A stretch of 64,000 bases of DNA from Ryuthela nishihirai (GCA_038380435.1 JAWZYU010000018.1:52539751-52603750), one strand, 5' to 3'; counted from the first letter of the stretch, positions 1 to 11,458 are shown. Notes: a model not told the origin generated them from the letters alone. A program made the numbers and translations.

Positions 1-437
1 GGTATAATGAAACGAGAAAAAATCTTTTATGTAACAGTAATATACCGAAATGGCAATACAATGGACTCAAGTAGGATCAGTTTTCCATTTTCCACTATAA
101 AAAAAGGGACATTGTTGACACACCGATATACCATATTACACCGATATACCACTTTATTAAAATAAATATATTAAAAAAATTCAGTATTTGAAACTCAGTA
201 GAATGACAGTTTCGTTATAACGAATAAAATCGTTTCTCCGTTTCCTGTACAGGATGATCGGAAAGTCGGGCAACCCAAAGCTGAAATTTATGTAAATTGT
301 TTCAAAAGAGTTGCAATTGTTTCCCCTCCTACTAGATGGTGCCATAAGACTACTGTAAACTATCGGAGACGATGACTGCAGTGTGACAGGTACAGGATGT
401 CGTCTTGTAGTGTAGCTTTGTTCATAGAGAGGGTGAA

Positions 438-1462
438 ATGTCTTTTTCCCAGGCACAACGAGTTTTCATTTTGGAACATTATTTGGTAGTTATTTGTATG
501 CACGTGTTGCCGAGGAGTTTTGTAAGAAGTATCTGGCTGCTGCAGTCCCTCAGAAGTCGGCGATAGCCAGATTAGCGAAACTCTTCCAGTAAACGGGATC
601 TGTTGCTGACAAGAGACGGTTCAGGAGACGTACCATGTTGACTGACGCTAAATTGGGTGGCATGCAGAGAGCATTAAACAGTCTCCTACATAAAGCCTCA
701 GGAAGCTAGCAGTGCAAGCAGTATTATCGCATTTAAGTGCTTATAAAGCTGCGAGACACTTATATCTTCGTCCATATCATGTGCACTCAGTCCAGGAACT
801 GGACAATCTTGATATAGGAAAACGGTAGTTTACTCTCCGTGGTTTCGGTCCTTTGTTGAAGAACACGGAATAGTTCATCTTGATAGAGTGTTTTTGGGTC
901 GAAATCATGGTTTCACCTAAGTGACTATGTGAATAGTCAAAACAAAAGGATTTGGTTCTCCGAAAATCCACATGTTTTTCTTGAACAGCACTTGCACTCT
1001 CAAATAATTGGAGTGTTGTGCGGTATCACGTCATCGCTTAGTGAGACATAGTTTCTTTGAAACAACGATGAATATTGCTATATATCGAGATATCACATAG
1101 TTCATTTCACTTCTTGAGGTCACTGTTCTTGATTGCTGGTTGTAGGAAGACATTTTCACGTGCCACTTGTCGAATGAAACCATACAGTTTTGGCAAGAGT
1201 TTTTCAATGACTGTCTCATTTCTAAAGGTTTGTGGCCCCCAAGATCACTGGATTTGTCACCTCCAGATTTTTTTCCTCTGGGGGTATCTGAAAGGAGTTA
1301 ATGTATCAAACTAATCCTCACACACTGGACGAACTGAAGATGAACATTACAACAGCAATCGCAAACATCAGTCTTCAGGTGCTTCACAAGGTGGCATCAA
1401 ATGTGGTAAAAGGAGCTCGAGCCTCCATCCATGAACAAGGAAGCTATTTTCAACCTGTTGTA
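438..1462 (+). pseudogene. Decayed mariner-type transposase (DDE superfamily)
   Basis: The frame opens with an ATG at 438 and MSFSQAQRVFILEHY, a start typical of arthropod mariner-type transposases with an N-terminal helix-turn-helix. Downstream, in shifting frames, are a WF.SFVEEHGIVHLD stretch, the third catalytic region WPPRSLDLSPPDFFLWGYLK near 1230-1290, and the C-terminal part TLDELKMNITTAIANI then HKVASNVVKGARASIHEQG. Many in-frame stops and at least two frameshifts break it, and the QQDG motif around the second catalytic Asp is corrupted to EDIF. The family product would cut and paste DNA at TA sites in the nucleus; this copy cannot. The frame runs straight into the Tc1 insertion at 1471, so the last few codons are displaced. 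Confidence 0.8.
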
Positions 1463-1470
1463 ATGGCATT

Positions 1471-2875
1471 TATACTGCTGGCCATTAAAAGTGCAACACC
1501 AGGAAGAACTCATCAGATCGTTCCGAAATATGCAAGATGTGTAGCCCATGGGAGAACATGTAAATGATTCAAAGCGCAGCACATACGCATATCATTGTGA
1601 TAGTAACGCCCTCTGGAAGTGGTATAAGAGGAGATTACAAAGAGTCAGTGTAAAGCATTGGAATTGTGTTTGCTCGCAGTTCTTGCATAGTAAAGGGTCA
1701 AGTATGCTCCATCGAAAAATACGGCATCCATACGACCAGGTGTCCGACTGTGATCGAGGGATGATTGTGGGATTACCAGAAGGAGAATTATCGTACCAAG
1801 ACATAGGTGCTCGCATTAGACGGAATGCTGCCACAGTGATGAGAATATGGCGCCAATGGGTAGAGGAGGAACGAACTCACCGACGTGAGGGATCTCAACG
1901 GCTCTGTCACACAAACGAACGAAATGACAGACATCTCGTGCGTGACTTTGAATGATCGTACAACCACATCAAACACCTTAGCTAACAGTTAGGGTGTGTT
2001 GCACATCAACCAGTGTCTGCATGCATGGTTTGACGTCGTCTGCAGCATCGAGGCATCTTTTCCAGGCGACCATTGTTTCAGCTACCATTAACTCAACAAC
2101 ACAGGCGTATGCGACTGCAATAGTGTCAAGAACGTCATACATTGATGTGCGGATGGCATTGCATCGTCTTTTCAGCAAAATCCCACTTCGGTATTCAGCA
2201 CCATGATAGACGAATCCGTATCTGGCGGTGCCACGGCTACAGGCTCAGTGAGACATGCATAATGCAGTGCCATACAGGTTCAGCCCCTGGTATTATGGAT
2301 GCCATTGGACTCCACTAATGCATGTGCCTCATGTGCATTACCGGTACTTTGAACAGCCAGTGTTACATCACTGAGGTATTGGAGCCTGTGATCGTACCTT
2401 ATCTTCAGGGACTCTATGGTGCCATATACCAACAGGACAATGCCCGACCACATGTGGCATGCATCGTCCAACAATTCTCGGATAACTACTATGTGACACT
2501 TTTGCCTTGGCCTGCGTGTTCACCGGATCTGTCCCCAATTGAACATGTCTGGTTCATGATCTCATGACGACTAGCACACCAGACACCAGCAGCTGCTACA
2601 ACAGTTGAACTTTGGCTACGTATCGAAACTGCATGGACTGACATTCCCCAAACACACATCCGACGTCTCATTCTCTCAATGCCGGACCGTGTAGCAGTAG
2701 TTATTGCTGCTCATAGTGACTACACAAGATACTGATTTCTTTGTATTCCACAAGTCTAACCGTGTTGTATTTGTAATTATTTGATCCTTATAACATAAGC
2801 TATGTATTCACTAAATGTGGCTTTGTAATCTCTTGTCTTTCTTGGTGTTGCACTTTTAATAGCCAGCAGTGTATA
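1471..2875 (+). mobile_element. Tc1-like transposon nested inside the mariner-type element
   Basis: Terminal inverted repeats of about 34 bp flank the element. The left reads TATACTGCTGGCCATTAAAA and the reverse complement of the right end reads TATACACTGCTGGCTATTAA, both continuing into GTGCAACACCA. TA lies at both ends. The interior carries a plus-strand Tc1-type transposase relic. Length (1.4 kb) is ordinary for Tc1. It sits just after the last recognisable codons of the surrounding mariner-type transposase, so it is the younger insertion. Confidence 0.88.
1704..2735 (+). pseudogene. Decayed Tc1-like transposase (DD34E)
   Basis: The N-terminal half begins MLHRKIRHPYDQVSDCDRG and contains a helix-turn-helix-like segment (SYQDIGARIRRNAATVMRIW) ending in a premature stop at about 1953. 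The central part is broken by stops and frameshifts. The C-terminal half resumes with GTLNSQCYITEVLEPVIVPY, QQDNARPHV (second Asp codon 2436-2438) and SPDLSPIEHVW (Glu codon 2541-2543). The Asp and Glu have 34 residues between them, the classic Tc1 DD34E spacing. A TGA at about 2566 cuts the frame; homologous sequence continues to a final stop at 2733-2735. The first catalytic Asp is not recognisable. This copy is inactive. Confidence 0.85.
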
Positions 2876-3163
2876 TTCTTCTTTTGTTAGAGAGGTCAGA
2901 TTATAACTTACGTTTGTTGATCTTTAATATTATATATGCTTATCATTAACTTCGAAAACTATGTGTGTTTATTGAGAGTTGCGTGACTTTTTCAATTACC
3001 TGTATATGATCAGCAGAACTCCTGATTTAGAGAAAAATATCCCTGAAAAGTAAAAGAACAGAAAGTAATTTTCTGATGTTCAAAATTAACCATGGAAAAA
3101 TGTATGAAGCAACAAGAAAATGTCGCTGAAGCACCTTGTATCTCCCGGATTTACAAGCAATGA

Positions 3164-3382
3164 ATTTACAGAACAAAACTTGAAGGGGATAAACTTGAAG
3201 GGGATAATTCTGTGTTTACATATCAAAGGAAAAGAGGCACAGACCACATCGAGGTAACAAGTGGTGCAAGATGTTCTTTATATGAAACCATTGCTCTGAT
3301 AAGTAGAGTGAAAAAAGAGCCCTATCTCATCATTTTAAAAAATTCTCATGTTATTCCAATGCCAAGCCAAATTAGAAATTGA
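3164..3382 (+). other. Open stretch of 72 codons, possible old exon or gene relic
   Basis: Between stop codons at 3161-3163 and 3380-3382 one frame reads continuously and has a protein-like composition, including SVFTYQRKRGTDHIEVTSGA and KKEPYLIILKNSHVI. There is no initiating ATG near its start. TTTACAG at 3165-3171 could be a splice acceptor. In the next frame an acidic stretch (EIEYLEEEDFLWK) follows, and GAAGGTAAAT at about 3420 could be a donor. A 15-bp direct repeat (CTTGAAGGGGATAAA) lies inside. I do not recognise the product; chance remains likely in AT-rich DNA. Confidence 0.2.
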
Positions 3383-4121
3383 ATATCTTGAAGAAGAAGA
3401 TTTTTTATGGAAATGAGACTGAAGGTAAATTAAATATCTAAATCTAATCTACTTAAATCTTAAATTTCAACAATATGCGTTCAGTATTGGTGTTCAGTAA
3501 GTGGTATGGAAGCTAAAAAAACTGCCAGTCATAAGAATATATCTCAAAAGCTAACGAAAACACAGGTACTTATTGTTAGATCAAGCGGTTTGCTAAAATA
3601 ATTTTGTATTTAGAAGTTTGTATAATAATTCTTCAAATTTAATCAATTTTTAGGAAACGTTCAAAGAAGTGGGACATCACTATTAAGTATTTCATCTGCC
3701 ACAACTCTAAATTTGAACAACATTGCTGATATTCGTGATTTAGTTAGACTTTGATTTAAATCTTTAACTTACCCTTAGTCTCAATTTCATAAAAGGTTTA
3801 TTTTTGGAGAGACTGGGATCCTGATTCGACATTCCCTTATCATAATATAGGGATTATGAAATGATTTGGGAGTGCTCTGTTAAATGCTTTGTAAAGAAGG
3901 GCAAGACAATATTTTAAAACAGAATTTGCCAACAAATACTCACTGCAAAAGAACTTGTGGCGCATAAAACAAATATTCACTATACTGAATCTGCCGCATT
4001 TCTTCCAATTTTTCTTGACCACACATTTTAAGATGCATAACTATACGATTTTGCCAATTAAAGAGCAGTCATTAAAATGCATATTATTGCTTTTTAATAA
4101 AAATACTTTCTCGATTCCTTA

Positions 4122-4167
4122 AAGATATAGATCTTTCCCCAATTAAGATATAGATCTTTCCCCAATT
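4122..4167. repeat. 23-bp tandem duplication
   Basis: AAGATATAGATCTTTCCCCA plus ATT is present twice in perfect head-to-tail copies (4122-4144 and 4145-4167). The exact identity suggests a recent local duplication. The 1.1 kb before it (3005-4121) shows no other recognisable feature except the open stretch at 3164-3382. Confidence 0.9.
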
Positions 4168-4178
4168 CATTGCTAATG

Positions 4179-5118
4179 TACGGTACTGGACAGAAAAATC
4201 TAAACAGTTCCATGTTATCTCAATAGAAAATCACATTCAGAGCTCAATAACTTCTTCAATATGATTTTTAATGAAAAGTGTCTAAAGCTAAATTAAAGAT
4301 TTCAATCAAATCTATCTAGATTACGATTTTAAAAATATATGTTTAGTATTCAAAGAGTTATTAACGTTAGAATATTTATCAGGGTACAAAAAAATTGATC
4401 CCAAATTTAATTGAAACATTAAAACAGGTAAGAAATCAGTACTGGTGTATTTCACTCGATACTGGAAAGGGAGATGTCTCAGTCGGTAGAGCGCTAGACT
4501 CGTAATCTGCAGTTCCCGAGTCCGGTCTGGGAAGGGTTGCGATTTATTTCCACAAAACTCTCATCCTGCCTTCGGTCAGTAGGGGACACAGTCGGTAGGG
4601 TTGTCCTTCGGATGGGACATTAAGCCGTGACTACATGTGCAAGAAAGTCATACTCGGTGCACGTTAAAGAACACGCTGGGTGGTCTAAACGAGGCTGAAT
4701 GGCTATGTCTCCCAACAGTTGTCCAGTGGGTCCTTCTCCCCAACTTTCTCTAAGTCATCGGGGTTCTTGTGACCTGGATATTTAGCCCATTGTGTGCAAA
4801 GAAAAGTGCCGCTCAATGGTAAAACAACCCCACCCTGTACTCTACTAGAGTCAACTATGATTTCTGATCTCTTAACCAGTTTTACTTAAATTACGGAGTC
4901 AATTTTTTTCGTAGCCTGTTAAATATTCCAGCATTCATAACTCTTTGAATACTGAACAAACATTGTTTAGAATCGAGATTTTGATAGATTTAAAACGATC
5001 TTTAATCTATCTCGGAGATTTTTTCATTAAAAATCGTATTGAAGAAGTTATTGAACTCTGGAAGTGATTTTCTATTGAGATAACATGGAACTATTTCCAT
5101 TTTTCTGTCCAATACCTA
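4179..5118. mobile_element. Foldback (long inverted repeat) MITE, Tc1/mariner-type ends
   Basis: The left arm (about 4179-4440) and the reverse complement of the right arm (about 4855-5118) align over roughly 260 bp. Shared blocks are TACTGGACAGAAAAAT/TATTGGACAGAAAAAT, AGTTCCATGTTATCTCAATA, CAATAACTTCTTCAATA and GTTTAGTATTCAAAGAGTTA/GTTCAGTATTCAAAGAGTTA. TA lies at both tips and there is no coding capacity. The centre between the arms is a SINE-A copy, so the original element was a nearly pure palindrome of about 550 bp. A second family member is at 62917-63473. Confidence 0.78.
4469..4836 (+). repeat. SINE-A, near full length, inside the foldback MITE
   Basis: The tRNA-like head at 4469-4530 has a box A-like TGTCTCAGTCGG and a diverged box B. 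The core follows with GGGACATTAAGCCGTGAC and GCACGTTAAAGAACACGC. The 3' end, GTAAAACAACCCCACCC, is the family tail. It is moderately diverged from the younger copies. It lies exactly between the two arms of the surrounding MITE, so it inserted after that element. Confidence 0.85.
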
Positions 5119-6062
5119 TATATTTTTATATTTAAGTTCAGATTTTTTTCTTGTAGTTCTTTAAGAATATAGTTTGGTTTTCTAGCAGTTAGTCGCTAAG
5201 TCTGAGTTGGCCACCCCTATACCTGAAATTTCTGGTTACACTAAGTAACCTGAAATTCTCCAGATGCAAGTCTCCGTATATTGTATTGATCCAGCATAAT
5301 ATTTTTAAGAAAATAATTCTCAACTTTCAAATCCCTACTTGCGAAACGGAGTACGATATTTTTAAGAGATCTTTCGCTTGTGTATAAAACAAAAAAAGTC
5401 ACATGACCAGGTTCAAATCAACCTCAACTGATGCGTGCGACAAGGTCGTGCAAATGATAGTATGTGAACGTGTCATTGCTGCAGGCCTGAAGTATGACAA
5501 ACGATGAATTTCTTTTTTTTTTCGTGGGAAAAAAATATTTTCCTCTTCAGTCATGCTATTTCAGCTTATTGAAATTTCATTATAAAGAAATAATGTCAGC
5601 TGTCTGCAAATTTCGTTGTAGAGACTCTCCATTACATACGAATCAGATGAAATTCATGTTTTTTGTCAAAATAGAAAAAGAAGATGAATAAATGTGTTTT
5701 TTCTAATTCATATTTTTTACTTTTGAAGTCATTTCTTTGTATTCTGCTTTATATTTTACCCTAGTTTTATTTGTTACTGCAAAATTTTTATTGACTTCTA
5801 CATGTTGCTATTTATTAACAGATCTACGTCATATCTGAAAATTACTTGCTTAACGAATAAAGAAAATACATATTTCATTATTATTCAATAATAGTTAATA
5901 ATACTTTTCACATTATTCAAGTCATAGTAGCTAAAGAACACGCTGTATAGCCTTGACTGAAGACATTCATCTACTCTCAAAATCCATTGGTTCTTTTCCC
6001 CGATGTTTGCTGAGACAATATATTTTTATATACTTGACTCCTTGTTACCTGACCATTTAGAG
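5119..6062. other. AT-rich spacer, nothing recognised
   Basis: Low-complexity A/T runs dominate. A 65-codon ATG frame at 5494-5691 has a Phe/Lys-rich composition with no recognisable motif and is judged chance. No repeat family of this window was found here. Confidence 0.5.
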
Positions 6063-6577
6063 CAGGCATGTCAAACTCGTTAACCACCGAGGGACATATT
6101 AAGTATTATATATTAAATCGCGGGCCGCAAAACAAAAAAAAAAACAGATGAAAATTGTTATGTGGAAACTAGACTAGAACGCAGTATTCGTTCACTGACT
6201 GCTAACGAATAGCTTCCGACTCTACTGGCATTTCGTGACTCATTGCCATGCGCAAAGTACGTACATTTGAATGACCTCGAGACATGTGTCTACATGTCGG
6301 AGCCCGATCGTAGAATTGCTCATATCATGAAATGCCACTATTTCATGAAATGATCGGGCATTTCATGATATGAGCAATTCTACGATCGGGCTCCGACATA
6401 TACATTTATGCGCAATAGTTTCCCTTATATATAAATGGAAATGTTTTCTGAAATACGTTTATTTAATTCATGTACCGTGTACGTACTTATAATTTTAATT
6501 AAAGAATCCAGTGTTGTCAAAAGTTAAATAAACGTATTGGTTATCAATCTTGGCGGGCCGCGTGTTTGACATGCCTG
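6063..6577. mobile_element. hAT MITE with perfect 8-bp target duplication
   Basis: The element begins CAGGCATGTCAAACTCGTTA and ends GTGTTTGACATGCCTG, so the ends are inverted copies, with GGGCCGC subterminal on both sides. It is flanked by identical ATTTAGAG octamers at 6055-6062 and 6578-6585, the hallmark of hAT transposition. No transposase is encoded, so it must have been moved in trans. The interior holds a perfect inverted repeat at 6294-6399, listed separately. Confidence 0.92.
6294..6399. repeat. Perfect 43-bp inverted repeat with 20-nt loop
   Basis: The arm at 6294-6336 starts ATGTCGGAGCCCGATCGTAG and is followed 20 nt later by its exact reverse complement at 6357-6399, which ends CTACGATCGGGCTCCGACAT. 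The loop itself contains TTTCATGAAATGATC, so a longer fold with alternative pairing is possible. Perfect identity inside an otherwise ageing MITE is unusual. Confidence 0.9.
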
Positions 6578-6802
6578 ATTTAGAGCAACAAAATATTGCC
6601 TCTCAGAGGTAAAGGAACCTTACCTAAGATGTATTCCCCAAACGCATTAGATCAGGCCTTAGTAGCTTTTTATTTTATTCACTTTTTTTACTCTATCCCG
6701 TTACATACGATGTTTTTTAATTGAGGGTGTCCGTATCCTTGCAGCTCAAGACCTTAAAATCTTATCTTGAAAGAAGCGAATTTTTGACTATTTAATTATA
6801 TA

Positions 6803-7003
6803 GTGTTCCTGTGGCCGAATGGTTAGCACGCTTGTCTACTGATCTAAGGGACCTGGGTTCGAGCACCGGGCAAGTCATGGATGTGTGTGTGTCGTTTTTT
6901 CTGCTGAGGTCCTGCCATCCTCTCAGACCTTCTACGGAAGGAATATAAACTGACAGACTCCTGTCAGACCTCTGTGTCAAGCAGCTGCTTGAGGGAGTAT
7001 TTA
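6803..7003 (+). repeat. SINE-B, full length
   Basis: The head reads CTGTGGCCGAATGGTTAGCA (box A-like) and GGGTTCGAGCACC (box B-like), resembling a class II (Leu/Ser-type) tRNA D-arm. The body has CTGAGGTCCTGCCATCCTCT and TATAAACTGACAGACTCCTG. The 3' end carries AAGCAGCTGCTTGAGGGAGT, then a T-rich tail. The internal promoter boxes suggest RNA polymerase III transcription. The family is seen on both strands elsewhere in the window. Confidence 0.85.
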
Positions 7004-7132
7004 TTTTTTATTTATTTATGTAGTATTATAGTAGCCAAGGTCCTTTGTGGTGAAGGGGGACGAAGAGTAAACGTGAGATTTCAGTTAAACTAATTCTTTA
7101 TCTTAATAAATTTTTAATATGAAAAAAATTCG

Positions 7133-7180
7133 CTTCAAGCAGCTCACTTTACCACGGAGGTCTAAGAGTAGCATTTCAGT
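7133..7180 (-). repeat. Possible SINE-B 3'-end fragment
   Basis: TTCAAGCAGCTCACTTTACC and ACGGAGGTCTAAGAGTAGC resemble the reverse complement of the SINE-B 3' end (AAGCAGCTGCTTGCCACAGA, GGTCTGACAGGAGC). The match is short and diverged. Confidence 0.4.
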
Positions 7181-9104
7181 ATAATACGACTTAGAGAAGA
7201 TTTTAACTAAACAGAATAATCGGATCTTTTGTCACCATAGCAAAATAGGCGAACCAGTCATCCAACTTGGAACGGTTAAAAACCGGTTTTTGACATATAG
7301 AACAATGTTAAATTTTTCTATATGTAGCATATCGAATGAATAAAAAGCGTTTTTCGCACAATATTCACCCAAAAATTATTCGAATGTGGTGAATTTTTTT
7401 TTTTGACTTGACGGAATATTAAGTTTGTGCAATTTATTATTTATTGCTAATTGTAATTAATATTTTATGACGTTTTAACAAAAGAAACGCAGATCCTAAC
7501 TGATATCACTAACTAAAAATATACTTGCAATTTATTTTAATTACTGGAATTAATGCTTTCTTTTTGCTATTTTCAGATACTTATAACCCTGCGAACTTTA
7601 TGCAACAACTTCGTGGAGAATTAAATTGTCATATTTTACTAAATTCGTTCTTCGAAAATCGTCGAAACCTTTATGCATGTTTCACACTCTCTCTTATCAC
7701 GTGAATCTACAAAAATTGCAACATGAAACATTGACGGATATGCAACGACAAAAGACTTTTACACACCTAGTGTAATTATTATAATGGTAAGTTTAATTTT
7801 TCTTGTGTACTTAAATTATTGTAAATTTCTTTTTCTCAAAGTAAATAAGTAAAAGTAAGGAAGAAGTAAAGGAAACCAAAAACAAGCACAAAAAAAATAT
7901 GTTCTTTCACTCTGATTTAAATTTGAGTTCTTCAATGGTCAATACACTATATTGATATTTCAATACATAAATGATTTGTTAAATGTTATGAAAAACAATC
8001 TTAAGCCCTTCTAATTTAACCATTGATTATAATCCCAATATTGTTATTTCCAACACCAGATTGTGGCTCAAATATTAATTATAAAGGAATACAATAATCG
8101 TTTATTTCTTAGATTTTTTTATAATTATATGCTACTGTTTTCCAAAGAGTTTATATCCGTATTTAGTTAAAATGTTTTTTATTTTCTTAGAAAGTCTTAT
8201 TTATTTATGATATTTTAAATCCAGTTATTTTTCACTATTATCAAAGTACATAAACTATTTCCATCAAATGCAAATTTGATGGCATAAATTGAATATTAAA
8301 TAGTAGTTGTGCACTGGGTGGTGTTAGTGGGAACTGAGTACATATGTACCTTCCTCATCGAAGAGTTCATGACATTGTCCGCCAAAACAGTGATTAGTGT
8401 TTTTTTAATCACATTTTTTGCAAATAGCATGGTCGAAATATACTGTAACAAAATTGATTAAAACTGAAATAAAATAGAATTATTCTTACCCTCTCCTTCT
8501 ACTTCCACTCTCTCACCTTTCGATATACTTATTAGGCTTCTAAGATATTAATAAAAAATTAATAGAAATAACAGTCAGTAAGTTATCCTTCCTCTTGGAT
8601 GGTTTTTTGATAATTGGGTAGGTCATTGTTAAATCGGAAACTATTTAATAAGAATGATTTTATTTTCATCATAACATAATTTCATGGAATGTATCTGATA
8701 TTTTCTGATTTACAAAAGTTTTGAATGTTTGTGATTTCATATGCACCATTTACATTTGCCTACATCTTGGGAGTAATTCTATTAGACACCTTTCATTTCC
8801 ATGAAAGTAGTTTTCCTAAACTTTTCTAGTGTGAACATAGTTATAAGAAATGAAAACACAGAATTTTTTTTCGAAAAGTAGAATTAAATAAAATGATAGA
8901 GTTCTTGTATTAGAATGGAAAAATAGAACTGCTTTCCGTAGCAGTTGAAGTCCACAGTTTTGAGCTCTATAAATTTACTAGTATTAATAAAACATTTACA
9001 CAAAGGGTTGACAAAATAATGAAGGCTACTATACGTTATGCTAATTAAAAGCAAAATATTAATCACCATAATTTCTAAGCAAGATCTAGAGGAAAAATGA
9101 GATG
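7181..9104. other. AT-rich spacer, nothing recognised
   Basis: About 1.9 kb of A/T-rich sequence with poly-T runs. No reading frame, inverted repeat or window-specific repeat was recognised. Confidence 0.5.
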
Positions 9105-9320
9105 TGGGATCAAGAAACTCAGCTAAAAAAGGTAAAGAGGGATCCACGACACTGGATTTCACTGCAGCATAACATTTCCCCCTTCAATTTAAAATCTTTA
9201 AATTTTTTTGAAAAGTCATGAAACATATATGTCTAATAATATTTGCTTCTTTCACACTTACTAGCATTCTGAAAGAGGAAGGGGGCACCTCCACCAACCC
9301 CTATATTCAGCCCTGATTCT
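9105..9320 (+). mobile_element. hAT-R MITE, diverged copy
   Basis: It matches the copy at 28303-28517 in order: ACTGGATTTCACTGCAGCAT, AACATTTCCCCCTTCAATTT, a run of A/T, then TACTAGCATTCTGAAAGAGG and a C-rich end finishing ATTCAGCCCTG. The left terminus is not clear and no target duplication was found. Non-coding; a 92-codon frame on the minus strand across it is chance. Confidence 0.6.
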
Positions 9321-10217
9321 AATCGATTTTATTTTTATGGAAATACAAAACTGAAAATCAAAGTATTTATGGAAATATAAAATCAAGATATACATGGAAA
9401 TACAAAACTGAAAATTAATTAAAGATTTAAAAAACAAATCATTTCCACCTCTTTGATTTTTAACAATATTAGTCCTATAGGTAAAATATCTCGAATAATA
9501 AAAAATTAAAAGCAGCTTCGTCTTTTAAAAAATATTTTAAATGAATAGAATATTGATGAAAAAATTAAAAAATATTTCTCAATGAATTTTAATGAAAACG
9601 TAATGCATAGTGTTTTGGAAAGTATACATATGTTATTTTCGCTTTATCGTTGTGGGAAAGGAGGCCCAAAGATTTCGAAACTTGAGAAATCCTGAAGTGT
9701 CTTCATGCAATGTCTGATTGCCTTTGAGCAAATAATAATTTGATGTATTTTGTTTGATTTTTATCATTGTGCTTATTTTTGCGTAATATGAATTACTCAT
9801 TCTTCATTTATTTATTGTGGCGAATTCAGAAATGAAGGACTAAAAATACTTAATGGAAGAATTAGACAGTGAAATGGAGCAAACAGCATTATGTAATCTA
9901 AAAGTATAATTTCTAGCAATTAAATTGCACTTTGGGTAGCTTTTCACTTGCAACTCAAGGTTCAGAAACAAAAATATTGGATAATAATCACGATTATAAA
10001 ATATTAATTAGTTATTGGTTAACAGGCAGGTGCTTTTTTCAAATCATAATTTCCCTTTTGTAATTATTAACCTTTATATCTTAGCAAAAGTAACTGTTTC
10101 TTCGCATTTTCAATTTATAAGCCTATTATTATGATAAACATATAGGCGTTAAGGAGAAAAATATCCGTATTTAAGTTAGAAAATAGAACGCACTGATATT
10201 AACTGAAGAGTTTAAAG
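9321..10217. other. AT-rich spacer, nothing recognised
   Basis: About 0.9 kb of A/T-rich DNA, with a short imperfect repeat of GGAAATACAAAACTGAAAAT near 9340 and 9390. No gene or mobile element was recognised. Confidence 0.5.
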
Positions 10218-10635
10218 CAATGGTTTGCAAATTTTTTATAATGGCACACCTTCAGTTTAGCAAAGATTTCATTTCGTCACTTTCGGTATCAATCCCTCGG
10301 TATAAAAAAACATGTATGTTCATTGTCAAGGAATGTCATTTATTGAGAAAAAAAATTTAAAGCACATGAGAGTTTTGCCAGATGTCAACAACCAACAGCT
10401 CTTGCTTATGATGTTGAACTTCAAATTGTCCAAGAAATGCAATAGCTGGAAAAAGCTTTTAATTTAACGGAGTGATTTTGTAGCTATAGGTGTGTTCTGA
10501 AAGCAATGCAGGAAACTAAAAAGCACTCTCTGACATTTTAAAAATTGTAATGAATTCAATTTTACTGTTAAGCTGTCTTAGAAAATCCCTCCTCACCCAA
10601 CCAACTAGTCATGCTCCACACTTTGGAAACCACTG
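10218..10635. mobile_element. Candidate hAT MITE
   Basis: The left end CAATGGTTTGCAAATTTTTT and the reverse complement of the right end, CAGTGGTTTCCAAAGTGTGG, are inverted matches of the widespread hAT terminus type CAGTGGTTCYCAAACTTT. The flanking octamers GTTTAAAG and GTGAAAGC agree at only about half their positions, so the target duplication is not convincing. There is no coding capacity. Confidence 0.5.
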
Positions 10636-11447
10636 GTGAAAGCAACGGATTTCCAGAGTTATTGCCAGGGGTCAGGTAGGATATTAAGCAATAGGGCTGA
10701 TCGTTATTCAGATGATATAAAAAAAAGCACTGAGAAAGGTTTTTTATTTCGTCAAGCAAAATTTCAAGTCCCTATATGAGTAATCAATTTACTGCTGCAG
10801 GAAAAAAAAACTCACGATAAAGTTGTACAAATTGCATCAAATTGTCTGCCATTTGTTCGAAAGCAATTAGACAGTGCGCGAAGAAAACCCTTGAGGTCCT
10901 CTAGAATTTCGAATGCCGGAAACTGAGTCATTCGTCGCAAAGGATGTTTCTTCAAGTGGCCACCTTTCACGTAGAGGTAAAGTTAATAATCATAATTGCA
11001 AAATATGGAGTGATGAAACCAGCATGAAATTAACGAGCCTAACATGATTCACGAAGGTCAGTGTGCACTTATTAAACTCATTCACAAACGTATGTCCTTT
11101 TCTTTTTGCTCAGTATTAACTTATTTTAATCGTAATCTGAAATGGACGATGATCTTTCTTTTTTTCGTGGTATTTAGACTGAGTAGGAAATGATACTTGT
11201 TTATGTGAGCTTATGTTTAGTTTTTGTGAAAACCATGACGCTCTTATTTATAACACTTCAGACTGTAACTGAGTGTAGTGTAAGTTGTTTATGGCTAACT
11301 TAGAATTTTTTTACGATATTTATTGACTTTAAACTGCATATTTCTTTGATATAAGAAGAAAGGGAAATTGTGGAAGAGATTGGGTAAAGTAAGAGAAAAT
11401 TCCTTTCTAACAACGCAATACTAATTTGATTAATATAAGCAGAAGTA
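10636..11447. other. Spacer, nothing recognised
   Basis: A/T-rich with one slightly GC-richer patch at about 10860-10975 followed by AGAGGTAAAG, a possible splice donor. The frames there are short and interrupted, so no exon is called. Confidence 0.4.
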
Positions 11448-11458
11448 CACAAGTAGTG

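Larger units (their letters stand above)
248..3004 (+). mobile_element. Mariner-type DNA transposon, split by a Tc1 element
   Basis: The two ends match as inverted repeats of about 27 bp: the left reads TACAGGATGATCGGAAAGTC and the reverse complement of the right end (2977-3004) reads TACAGGTAATTGAAAAAGTC, both running on to a CGCAAC/GGGCAAC block. TA dinucleotides sit at both outer ends, as expected for a TA target duplication. The left part carries a decayed transposase reading frame. An unrelated Tc1 element occupies 1471-2875, so the right end lies 1.5 kb beyond where it would otherwise be. Without the insert the element would be about 1.35 kb, normal for mariner-type transposons. Confidence 0.8.
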
